In this document: positions 16,598 to 24,436 of the stretch, piece after piece
How positions within the stretch are numbered: position 1 is the first letter of the stretch
How the letters are laid out: each line of letters begins with the position of its first letter
Assembly: GCA_007125075.1 (NCBI GenBank)
Contig: SLDX01000116.1
Span: 1 to 34,837, forward strand
Reading direction: 5' to 3'
DNA from: Desulfonatronospira sp.
Lineage (GTDB): Bacteria > Desulfobacterota > Desulfovibrionia > Desulfovibrionales > Desulfonatronovibrionaceae
DNA length: 34,837 nt
Position numbers and translations under genes: made by a program
Notes under the pieces: model-generated
Database searches by the model: none
Told to the model about the DNA's origin: nothing
What the model saw: the letters and a program-made list of their open reading frames with translations, nothing else

Positions 16598-18031
16598 TCA
16601 TCCTGTTGCCGGAATGTGCAGTATCCAGGTGGCAATGCTGAAGTAGATGATTATCCCCCCGACATCCGCGATGGAGGTTATCAGGGGTACGCTGGCCGTG
16701 GCCGGATCCACCTTCAGCTTGGCCAGAAGAAAGGGCAGCAGGCAGCCGACCAGGCTCCCGAAAAGAACAACAATGGTCATGGTCAGGCCAACGACCACAG
16801 CCACTTCCGGACCGCCTCTCAACACGCCGACCATTGAAACTGCCAAAGCCATGCCCAAACCCAGGGTCAGGGCAATGCCCACTTCCTTGCCCAGCAGGTA
16901 TATCCAGTCCGAAGCCTTGACATCTCCGGTGGCCAGGGCTCGGACCATGAGTGTCGAGGACTGGGATCCCGCGTTTCCTGCGCTGGCGATCAAAAGGGGG
17001 AGAAAGAAGACCAGGGCCACCACAGCTTCAATGGTGCTTTCGTAAAAGGCTATGCCTGCTCCGGAGAGCAGATTGACGAAGACAAGAGCCAGAAGCCAGG
17101 GCAGACGTTTCTGAATGATCAGCCAGGAACTGGTTTCCCGAAAATTGACTCCCACCAGACTTTCACCGCGTCCGGATATGGATCCCATGCGGTGAAAATC
17201 TTCGGTGGCTTCTTCCTCAATTATGTCATGCACATCATCAAAAGTGACAATGCCTACCAGCTTTTCATCACCGTTGATGATGGGCATGGCAATGAGATCG
17301 TATTTGGCCATGATCGATGCCACTTCTTCGGCCCTGTCCCCGGCGCGGGCAAAAATGGGCTGATCATTCATGATCTGGGATACCAGGGACCTGGGCGAAG
17401 CCACAAGCAGTTCCCTCAAGGACAGGACTCCTACAAGTCTGCGCTGCTCATTAATGACGTAACACTGATAAATTGTTTCTTTGTCCGGAGCTTCGGTCCT
17501 TAACTTCTCCAGCGCGGCCCTGGCAGTTATCGAAGGAGAGAGGGAGGCATAGTCGGAAGTCATAACCGCCCCGGCAGTGCCTTCGGGATAAGAGGAAAGC
17601 TTGCGGATATCTTCGCGCTCAGCCTGAGCCAGCGCGGGCAGGATTTCTTCCTGCTCTTCAGGAGAGAGCTGGTTGAAGAGGTCGGCCCGTTCGTCGTGGG
17701 ACATGGCCCCGATTATTTTGGCCAGCTGGCTGCGCCCCAGTGCCGAGGCCATTTGAGTTTCAAAATGAGGGGAGAGATAATTGAATATCCGGGCCTGGTT
17801 TTCAATATCCAGCAGAGTAATGAATTCACAGGCCCGCTCAGGTGTAAAAAATTCAAGAACCTGGGCTGAATCAGCCGGATGAATTGAAGAAAAAAAGTCC
17901 CGCAGAGTATCGCGATCACCGGCGCTTAACAGGCTGTCAAGCTTATCAGCAAGCTCTTTGCGGGTTTTTTCATCCCCGGACAGGACATTGTCCAGGAAAT
18001 CTTTGGATTCTAAGAGGTTTTCTTTGGTCAT
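16598..18031 (-). CDS. mgtE: Magnesium transporter MgtE
   Basis: A 477-residue inner-membrane Mg2+ channel. It has the N-terminal superhelical MgtE_N domain (about 30-140, with FFSSIHPADSAQVLEFF and MSHDERADLFNQL), two CBS domains (about 145-270: YPEGTAGAVMTSDYASLSP, IMNDQPIFARAGDRAEEVA), a linker helix and about five membrane segments. The pore signature ASAGNAGSQSSTLMVRALA and late SIADVGGIIIYFSIAT are clear. The cytosolic domains close the pore when Mg2+ is high. GGTTAGGAGGCGGATC precedes the ATG, but this ribosome site is folded into a stem (18031-18078), so translation is likely regulated. Confidence 0.96.
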   Translation of the reverse strand: MTKENLLESKDFLDNVLSGDEKTRKELADKLDSLLSAGDRDTLRDFFSSIHPADSAQVLEFFTPERACEFITLLDIENQARIFNYLSPHFETQMASALGRSQLAKIIGAMSHDERADLFNQLSPEEQEEILPALAQAEREDIRKLSSYPEGTAGAVMTSDYASLSPSITARAALEKLRTEAPDKETIYQCYVINEQRRLVGVLSLRELLVASPRSLVSQIMNDQPIFARAGDRAEEVASIMAKYDLIAMPIINGDEKLVGIVTFDDVHDIIEEEATEDFHRMGSISGRGESLVGVNFRETSSWLIIQKRLPWLLALVFVNLLSGAGIAFYESTIEAVVALVFFLPLLIASAGNAGSQSSTLMVRALATGDVKASDWIYLLGKEVGIALTLGLGMALAVSMVGVLRGGPEVAVVVGLTMTIVVLFGSLVGCLLPFLLAKLKVDPATASVPLITSIADVGGIIIYFSIATWILHIPATG

Positions 18032-18078
18032 GATCCGCCTCCTAACCGGCCGCTATAGGTACGGCCAAAGGCGGATCA
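18031..18078 (-). promoter_or_regulatory. Hairpin sequestering the mgtE ribosome site and start
   Basis: TGATCCGCCT (mRNA 5' arm, 18078-18069) is perfectly complementary to AGGCGGATCA (18040-18031). The 3' arm contains half of the AGGAGG ribosome site and the A of the mgtE ATG. An inner 5-bp stem GGCCG/CGGCC (18066-18062 with 18052-18048) caps it. Such a fold would block initiation unless an upstream element or factor opens it. The pairing is seen; regulation is inferred. Confidence 0.65.
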
Positions 18079-18313
18079 ATGTTAATCAGGCAGAAACAGG
18101 TCCGTCTTTGCGACCGTCCCAGCGGGCGGAATATAATGATGGCAGGACTTTAAGTCCTGGATTAAAGCAAATTGATTGTTGACTACTACTCGGAAGGTCC
18201 ATTTTTTTTCGTGGTGACCTCGCTAAGAGTGTTTCAGTTAAAGTTGTCTGTTTTAGTTGATTATTTACCAGCACAACCATTAACTGATAAATGAGGTTTT
18301 CGGGTTTTGTCAA
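18079..18313 (-). promoter_or_regulatory. Structured mgtE leader with candidate promoter
   Basis: The 327-bp gap upstream of mgtE has no convincing gene. On the minus strand a perfect TTGACA lies at 18313-18308, with TATCAG or TTATCA about 17-18 bp downstream as a poor -10. The resulting leader of about 250 nt contains a hairpin-forming AGGTCACCA...TGGACCT near 18216-18191, the palindrome CAGGACTTTAAGTCCTG (18143-18159) and a GC-rich block around 18099-18125. A Mg2+-sensing riboswitch would make sense before mgtE, but I cannot match the M-box consensus. Confidence 0.4.
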
Positions 18314-18358
18314 TGCTGAAATTATTTTTTTCAAAAAAGATTCTAAAACAATAATCGT

Positions 18359-18775
18359 TTATTCCCCGATAACCTTGATCAGTGCCCGTTTTTTTCTTCT
18401 TCCGTCAAACTCTCCATAGAAAATCTGTTCCCAGGGCCCGAAGTCAAGTTTACCGCCGGTTACAGCCACCACAACTTCCCGGCCCATGATCTGGCGCTTC
18501 ATGTGCGCGTCAGCGTTATCCTCGCCCACATTGTGCCTGTAACCGGATACCGGTTCATGGGGAGCAAGTTTTTCCAGCCAGATCTTGTAATCATGGTGCA
18601 GGCCTGATTCATCATCATTGATGAATACACTGGCTGTGATATGCATGGCGTTGACCAGCACCAGTCCTTCCCTGATTCCGCTTTGATCCACGGCCTTCTG
18701 TACTTTTCCGGTAATGTTTTTAAAACCCATTCTGGCCGGAATGTTCATCCACAATTCCTGGCGAAAGCTCTTCAT
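18359..18775 (-). CDS. YjbQ/UPF0047 family protein
   Basis: The 138-residue protein matches the YjbQ (UPF0047) family of small trimeric proteins. Signature parts are [65 protein letters not shown] and the RALIKVIGE end. Conserved His, Glu and Asp residues (HxTAS, EDNADAH) suggest a metal-bound site. Some members show weak thiamine phosphate synthase activity, but the physiological role is unsettled. A clear AAAGGAGGCAGCAC precedes the ATG. It is transcribed toward mgtE but is separated from it by the leader region. Confidence 0.92.
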   Translation of the reverse strand: MKSFRQELWMNIPARMGFKNITGKVQKAVDQSGIREGLVLVNAMHITASVFINDDESGLHHDYKIWLEKLAPHEPVSGYRHNVGEDNADAHMKRQIMGREVVVAVTGGKLDFGPWEQIFYGEFDGRRKKRALIKVIGE

Positions 18776-18983
18776 GTGCTGCCTCCTTTTGCGTTAATAC
18801 TTTTTTTAACGGTTTGCGCAAACCAATGATTGAGCAGTCTGGACAGATCAATGCTATGGGTTATGTTTTCAATAATCTGCCTTGCTTAAGGTCATTAACC
18901 ATTTTCTGCATCAGGTGCAATTAAAGCATGGCTGCAAAAAATTTCTTCACGATTCAGGTTATACATATTTAAAGGAGGTAACG

Positions 18984-19733
18984 GTGTCCAGGGCAGGGGT
19001 GTTTGAAGAGCAGGGCATGCGCGGCAGGATGGAAGACGCTCATGTGATGCTTTTAAATCTTTATCAGCATGGAGATATATTCTGCGGGGTGTATGATGGT
19101 CATTCCGGCAGCTACGCTGCATCATATACGGCTGAAGTCCTGCATTTGCGCTTTGCCGGGTACTTAAGCAAGGGGCATGATCCAAAGCAGGCGTTTATAT
19201 ATGCATACAGGAAAGTTTCACAGGAGTTGAGCACAGAAACGTCCGGAACAACAGCGGCCACAGTTTATCTGTTCGAAAGAAATCTGACAGCGGCCAATGC
19301 AGGAGACTGCCGGGCGATCATCGTGAGCAGCGAAGGAGTGCGGCAGCTTACCAGGGATCACAGGGTAGAAGATACTGAAGAAAGGAGAAGGATTATTGCT
19401 CATGGGGGGATTATCAGGGGTTCATACGTGATGCGGGACATGTCCGGGCTGATGCCCACCCGCTCTTTAGGTGACGCCTTTTTTGAGCCTGCGGGGGTCA
19501 CTTCTGAACCATATGTGAATTCAGTGAATGTGCAAAAAGACGACCTTTGGCTTGTTTGCGCAAGCGACGGCCTGTTCGATGTTATGAACAACCATGAAGT
19601 GGCAGCTGTGGTTAGGAAAGCAGATGAAGCCCAGGCTGCTGCAGACGTTCTGGGCAGGGAGGCTCTGGAGCATAGGGCTGGTACGGACAATCTGACGGCA
19701 GTCGTTGTTGATCTGTCCCGGTCGCAGGGCTAG
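18984..19733 (+). CDS. PP2C-type serine/threonine protein phosphatase
   Basis: The GTG at 18984 is chosen because TTTAAAGGAGGTAACG lies just before it; the ATG at 18882 in the same frame has no such site and would add 34 poorly fitting residues. The 249-residue product is a metal-dependent phosphatase of the PP2C (PPM) family. Motifs occur in order: RGRMEDAH, FCGVYDGHSG, ANAGDCRAI, TRDHRVED, TRSLGDAF, VCASDGLFDVM and GTDNLTAVVVDL, covering the metal-binding aspartates. It removes phosphate from Ser/Thr of proteins. A partner kinase is not adjacent. It converges with the gene at 19806-20774. Confidence 0.94.
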   Translation: MSRAGVFEEQGMRGRMEDAHVMLLNLYQHGDIFCGVYDGHSGSYAASYTAEVLHLRFAGYLSKGHDPKQAFIYAYRKVSQELSTETSGTTAATVYLFERNLTAANAGDCRAIIVSSEGVRQLTRDHRVEDTEERRRIIAHGGIIRGSYVMRDMSGLMPTRSLGDAFFEPAGVTSEPYVNSVNVQKDDLWLVCASDGLFDVMNNHEVAAVVRKADEAQAAADVLGREALEHRAGTDNLTAVVVDLSRSQG

Positions 19734-19805
19734 AGTTATTTTGCCCGGCAGTTTTGTCTTCATGTTTTTTTAAAAATGGCGTTCAACCCTGTCAGAAAAA
19801 AAAGG

Positions 19806-20774
19806 TTACTGCCTAACGCTTTTCAGCCAGGATTGCACCTGCTTTCCGGCATCTTCAGTTCCAAGGCCTCTTATTATTTCATACAGGCTGGCACACTGGT
19901 TATAATCCAGGCTGTTGGCCAGATATACAGCCTGAATCTCATCCCTGGCGTGAGGGAGATTTCCGGGTTCTTCCTGGAATTCATCCTTGTGCACCACCTT
20001 ATTGTAGATAAGACTCCGGGCGGCGAGCAGGTCGGCCTTTAAACCTTCATAGTCGGGTCTGCAGGTGTAAAGCAGGGTCAGAACATCTCCTGGACCAAGA
20101 AGCTGGCGCCTGCCGATTTTGCTGCGGAAATATTCCTCAAGACTGTAGAAAATTTCAAACTTTGCAGAAGAAGGTACATTTTCGGACAGTTCTCTGAGCA
20201 AAGCGAAATGAATATAACCTGCTTCTACATACAGGCTTGGGCATGTTTTAAATAAATCTTTCAGTTCGCCTGCGCGCATGACATCCCTCAGGCGCCCCTT
20301 TTGCGCGTCCGCCCGGGCGAAGTTCTTAACAGAATTCACCACTTCCAAGAAATCAGGAGCTGAACTGGAAGCCTTATAAAAATCAAGCAGCCTGGAGGTC
20401 CAGATTCTTTCGCAATCATATACTTTTCTGGCGATTGTTCCTTCCTTGATTTCCTGTGGAGTCCCGCCTGCAGCAAAGTATTCATGAATGCCGATCAGCT
20501 CGTGAAGAAAAGGCTCAACCTGATAAATGGTCTTGTCTTGAGAATGTAGTTCCTGCAAGGTCCTGCACTGTTCTCTGGCAAATTTTGGAAAGCCGAAATC
20601 AGTGAGCAGGAGGTAGCTGTCAATAGCCATTTCCCCGCCCAGCATTTCATTGAACCCGGGGGTATGGGGCTCTTCCAGGACAATGCACTGGTATTGCCGC
20701 ATCCTCGCACGGACAAAGGGGATGGTCTCCAGGCGATATGAGGTGAAGCCGAGACAGACGCGGGAAACAGACAT
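19806..20774 (-). CDS. Unrecognised 322-residue protein
   Basis: I do not recognise this family with confidence. The product is soluble, with no signal peptide or membrane segment. It has an N-terminal block (SVSRVCLGFTSYRLET), then LEEPHTPGFNEMLGGEMAID, TDFGFPKFAREQCRTL and IYQVEPFLHELIGIHEYF, and a helical C-terminal half. The EEPH-to-QVEPF spacing loosely recalls the TraB/ChaN/EreA-type fold with Glu-His metal ligands, but this is a weak guess. GGGAG lies upstream of the ATG. The 67-bp inverted-repeat element lies between this gene and the upstream addA-like gene. Confidence 0.75.
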   Translation of the reverse strand: MSVSRVCLGFTSYRLETIPFVRARMRQYQCIVLEEPHTPGFNEMLGGEMAIDSYLLLTDFGFPKFAREQCRTLQELHSQDKTIYQVEPFLHELIGIHEYFAAGGTPQEIKEGTIARKVYDCERIWTSRLLDFYKASSSAPDFLEVVNSVKNFARADAQKGRLRDVMRAGELKDLFKTCPSLYVEAGYIHFALLRELSENVPSSAKFEIFYSLEEYFRSKIGRRQLLGPGDVLTLLYTCRPDYEGLKADLLAARSLIYNKVVHKDEFQEEPGNLPHARDEIQAVYLANSLDYNQCASLYEIIRGLGTEDAGKQVQSWLKSVRQ

Positions 20775-20870
20775 ACACAGCTCCCGGGTTTTGATGTTTT
20801 ATATCTTTATTTATGCCCGGTTTGTCCGCATTGCAAATTAAAAACCTGAATTCCGTAACAGGTTTCGTTA

Positions 20871-20937
20871 TCCCGCACTTACTTTCCGGCTGCTTCAGTC
20901 TTGAGAGTGAATAGAAATTTCAAAAGTAAGTGCGGGA
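20871..20937. repeat. 67-bp inverted-repeat element, copy 2 (intact)
   Basis: Perfect 15-bp terminal inverted repeats, TCCCGCACTTACTTT (20871-20885) and AAAGTAAGTGCGGGA (20923-20937), flank a 37-bp core that is almost the same as in the copy at 5280-5346. The whole element could fold into one hairpin. It codes for nothing and lies in the 219-bp gap between the 322-residue gene and the addA-like gene. Confidence 0.88.
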
Positions 20938-20993
20938 CGGCCGCAAAAACTCATTCCAAGTCAGACTAAATCAAAATCCCGGTTGTGCCTGAA

Positions 20994-23900
20994 CTAACAT
21001 TCTACAGACCATTCCCTCCAGCCGGAAAGAAGAGGGAAATACAGTCCAAGGCGTATCGGTCTTGCATCAACGGCCTGCATGAGCCGTGCATACATTTCCA
21101 TGCGCTCCTGATAGCGGATTATTTCCCGGTCCAGAAAAGCATGGATATCTGTTCCCTGGTGCCGGCTGGTCTTGTAGTCTATTATCCAGCGCACCCCGGA
21201 TTCATCCACGAAGGTCCGGTCCATTACCACTGAAACAATCCTGCCGTGTACAGAGCCGCTTATGGCATATTCGTTCCTGGCTTCCCTCTGCGGTCCGAGG
21301 ATCCATTGCCCGGTTCTGTCCTTGAGGATGTTCTCCAGTGACTCGATCACCAGTTCTGATCCATTTTCAGCATCGCCGGGTGCAAGACCAGACTCCACAA
21401 GCTGGCGGACAAAAACCTGGCGCAGTCCGCGCACTCTTGAAACATTCCATGCTTCAGCTCCCTGCTGGGCCATAATCATAAGCCAGCGGTGCACGCAGAT
21501 GCCGACGCAGCGCACCAGTTCACCTGCCCAGTCGAACGCGATATCTTCCTGACTGGAATTTAAATCCCTGAGTTTGCCGGAGCCAAACCCCAGGGGCAAA
21601 TCAGGAGGACTCCAGTCGGATTTCAGCCTATACAGGGTCTGTGCTGATGGAAAAGATGCGTTGAGCTTGCCTGTTTCCGGGCAATGCGAATTTTTTTCTT
21701 CACCCGCTTTTTCAAATTCATCCCTGACCGCAGGCCATAAAGCGGACAGCAAAGTTCCAGACGCTGGAGAACGAACATTTCCCCGGGCATCAACGCCGGT
21801 ATGCCCCATGATGTGCAGACGTTTTCTGGCCCTGGTTGCGGCAACGTAAAGAAGCCGTCCGTCCTCGTTCCGGCTTTTGCGCCTGCTCAAACGCCGGATA
21901 TAGGCATATACAGGATCAGTGTCCTCTCCTACGGCTGTAACCGGGGCCATCAACAGATCGTTCAATCCTCCCGGAACTGAACGTTCCATCCAGATCAGGA
22001 GCTGATGATCTTCGGAACCTGAACCGCGTCCAAGACCGGGCATTATGACGGTGTCGAATTCCAGTCCCTTGGCCCGGTGCATGGTCATTATCTGAAGGCG
22101 GTGTTCTTTGCTTGTGTCCGGTTGGGCAAAAAGCTTGGCCACAGCCTTGTCCAGCTCGTCCACCAGCTCATGGGGAGCGGGTTCAAACCGGTTTTGCAGC
22201 AGCTTAAAAAAAACTTCAGCATCCGCACGATCATTCGGGGACTGCAGACAATCCGGACCTCCCAGGGCATGCCAGCAGGCTTCCACCTGTCTGCGCAGAC
22301 CGGCCCGGTCTTTCTGCTCCAGTACGTTTCGCAGTACAGGGCCTATCCGGCTGAGCACTTTTTTCCCCTGGCTGCTGAGAACGGCAATGACCTCGTCATC
22401 CAGGATTCTGCTTGAAATTGAAGCTTTCTTGTCTTTGTTCCTGATTTTTACCAGGTCGGCAAGCTCAAGTCCGCACCATGGTGCACGAAGTACCGCCAGC
22501 CAGGCCAGGTCATGACCGGGATGACGAAGGGCCTTGGCCAGAGAGCACAGATCCTGGATCACGGGCCGAGCAGTCAACGGATCAATTTCAACAGCCTGAA
22601 AGCTGATTCCGCTGCGGTGAAGCGCAGGCAAAACCGCTTTCAGGTGAGATCGGTTGCGGACAAGAACAGCAATTGTTTCTTGCGGATAATCCTCTTCGAC
22701 CTGACGAATGATGAAAACCACTTTTGAGGCTTCGAGTTCATAGTCCGGGTCGAAAAACGGGTGAATGCGTACGGATATTGAATCTTCGATCTCATTAAAG
22801 GCCCTGCTCGGAGAGTAGGGAATGCTCCCTGTTAAAGGATCTTCCCTGGAAGGCAGGACAGCGGGAAAGGCTTTGTTGACCCAGTTTACAATCCCGGCCC
22901 GGGACCGAAAGTTTAGAGTCAAGGTCAGGCGTTTCAGGGGAATGTATCCCAGACCGGTCTTTGCAGCCTGCAGAAAAAGGCCCACTTCGGCTTCCCTGAA
23001 CCCGTATATCGACTGCATGGGATCGCCAACCGCGAAAAAAGTACGCCCGTCACCGGACATCCATCCCGCGCTCAGAGCTCTAAGAAGCAGGAACTGGGAA
23101 ATGCTGGTATCCTGAAACTCATCCATGAGCAGGTGCCGGATGCTGTTGTCCAGAATCAGGGCCAGATCCGTCGGTTCGCTTTCTGAACCCAGGGCCAGCA
23201 GAGATCTGGATGTGATTTCCACAAAATCCACTTCCTTTCTGTCCTGAAACACCAGCTGCAAATGAGCTTCAGCCAGCCGCAGGACATCAAAAAGGGCTTC
23301 CAGCACCTTCCACTGCTCTTCAGTATAGCCGGGCTCGGGCAAAAAGCGCAAATCATGCAGTTTATCCGCAAGGCCTGGTATTTGAGACAAAGAATGCATA
23401 CAGGTTGAAAACCTCTCCTTCATGGCCTGGCACAGATTCTTGAGTTCCTTGTCCCTGCTCTTGCCTGGAGCTGGAAACCCCAGGTTCTTGTCCGTCTTTA
23501 ACCGGAAGCGGCCTTCCAGAGTCAGGCAGAACCAGGCAAGATCACGCCATAAATGATGATCTCCGGCAGCACATCCGGGCATTTCTCCTGCCTGAACACA
23601 CGCCTCCAGGCTGGACAGTCTGTTGGTCTCGCAAAGATTTGATGCCCCGTATGCCGCAAGTTCAAGAAGGGCGGCTGCATCGTCTTCCGGGATCAGATCC
23701 CGTACTTCGCGCAAAGACTCCTCCACCGCCCGGCTTAGAGCCTGTTCAAGATGTGTTCTCTGCAGCCTTTTGCTGCCCGGATCAGCAAGATGTCGAAGCC
23801 ACTGTTCACGCTTCGGCAGCATAGCGGATATCAGGCGGCAGACTTTATCATGGTCATTGTCCAGATGGTGTAGAAGGGTTTTTAGTGAGACAGACCATGC

Positions 23901-24410
23901 AGAGTTTTTCCGGCTGTCTTTCTCCAGTTCCTCCAGGGTGGACCGGGCAGCCCGCATGTACAGTCTGTGGGGTTCTTCACAGATGCAGCTCTTAAAGCCC
24001 ATCCTGGAGAGCAGGGGCATGCGGGAGACAAGTCCTGAACATAGAGAATCAATGGTCTGGATGCGCAGCCTGGAAGGCGAAGATTCCAGTTCCCAGCCCA
24101 GTATGCGGCTTCTGTCCAGAACCTGCTCAGCAAGGGCAAGTGTGGTTCTTTCGTGTTCAGTTTCCGCCTGCCAGCCTTGAGCGGCCAGCCGCAGTGCGGA
24201 CATGATCCTGGCCTGCATTTCTCCGGCGGCCTTGCGGGTAAAAGTTATGGCCAATACCTCCTCAGGCGCGTCTACTGAAGCCAGAAGGGCAAGCATGCGC
24301 CGGATCAGCAGTTCCGTCTTGCCGGATCCTGCCGGAGCCTGAACAATAAAGGATAGATTCGGGTTCAGGGCGGCAGCTCTTTGTTCAGCATCCGCGATCC
24401 GTAAAGGCAT
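20994..24410 (-). CDS. UvrD-type helicase/exonuclease, AddA-like
   Basis: A 1138-residue superfamily 1 helicase with a C-terminal RecB-type nuclease, acting on DNA double-strand ends. Helicase motifs are: Walker A VQAPAGSGKTELLIRRM (I), AITFTRKAAGEM (Ia), LLMDEFQDTS (II), FFAVGDPMQSIYGFREAE (III), LTLNFRS (IV), IMTMHRAKGLEFDTVIMPGL (V) and LLYVAATRARKRLHIMG (VI). The nuclease part has SVVMDRTF and RWIIDYKTS (PD-(D/E)XK). TTCCAAGGAGAATAA precedes the ATG. It starts 26 bp after the nuclease gene upstream, so the two make an AddAB-like pair for recombination-coupled end resection. Confidence 0.9.
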   Translation of the reverse strand: MPLRIADAEQRAAALNPNLSFIVQAPAGSGKTELLIRRMLALLASVDAPEEVLAITFTRKAAGEMQARIMSALRLAAQGWQAETEHERTTLALAEQVLDRSRILGWELESSPSRLRIQTIDSLCSGLVSRMPLLSRMGFKSCICEEPHRLYMRAARSTLEELEKDSRKNSAWSVSLKTLLHHLDNDHDKVCRLISAMLPKREQWLRHLADPGSKRLQRTHLEQALSRAVEESLREVRDLIPEDDAAALLELAAYGASNLCETNRLSSLEACVQAGEMPGCAAGDHHLWRDLAWFCLTLEGRFRLKTDKNLGFPAPGKSRDKELKNLCQAMKERFSTCMHSLSQIPGLADKLHDLRFLPEPGYTEEQWKVLEALFDVLRLAEAHLQLVFQDRKEVDFVEITSRSLLALGSESEPTDLALILDNSIRHLLMDEFQDTSISQFLLLRALSAGWMSGDGRTFFAVGDPMQSIYGFREAEVGLFLQAAKTGLGYIPLKRLTLTLNFRSRAGIVNWVNKAFPAVLPSREDPLTGSIPYSPSRAFNEIEDSISVRIHPFFDPDYELEASKVVFIIRQVEEDYPQETIAVLVRNRSHLKAVLPALHRSGISFQAVEIDPLTARPVIQDLCSLAKALRHPGHDLAWLAVLRAPWCGLELADLVKIRNKDKKASISSRILDDEVIAVLSSQGKKVLSRIGPVLRNVLEQKDRAGLRRQVEACWHALGGPDCLQSPNDRADAEVFFKLLQNRFEPAPHELVDELDKAVAKLFAQPDTSKEHRLQIMTMHRAKGLEFDTVIMPGLGRGSGSEDHQLLIWMERSVPGGLNDLLMAPVTAVGEDTDPVYAYIRRLSRRKSRNEDGRLLYVAATRARKRLHIMGHTGVDARGNVRSPASGTLLSALWPAVRDEFEKAGEEKNSHCPETGKLNASFPSAQTLYRLKSDWSPPDLPLGFGSGKLRDLNSSQEDIAFDWAGELVRCVGICVHRWLMIMAQQGAEAWNVSRVRGLRQVFVRQLVESGLAPGDAENGSELVIESLENILKDRTGQWILGPQREARNEYAISGSVHGRIVSVVMDRTFVDESGVRWIIDYKTSRHQGTDIHAFLDREIIRYQERMEMYARLMQAVDARPIRLGLYFPLLSGWREWSVEC

Positions 24411-24436
24411 TTATTCTCCTTGGAATAATTTATTTT

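Noticed and set aside
18079-18240. M-box (ykoK) magnesium riboswitch
   Set aside because: The GUUAGGUGAGGCUCCU-like start and the conserved closing segment are not found, so I report only an unclassified structured leader.
20871-20937. Insertion sequence
   Set aside because: Only 67 bp with inverted repeats and no transposase frame; it is a non-autonomous element at most.
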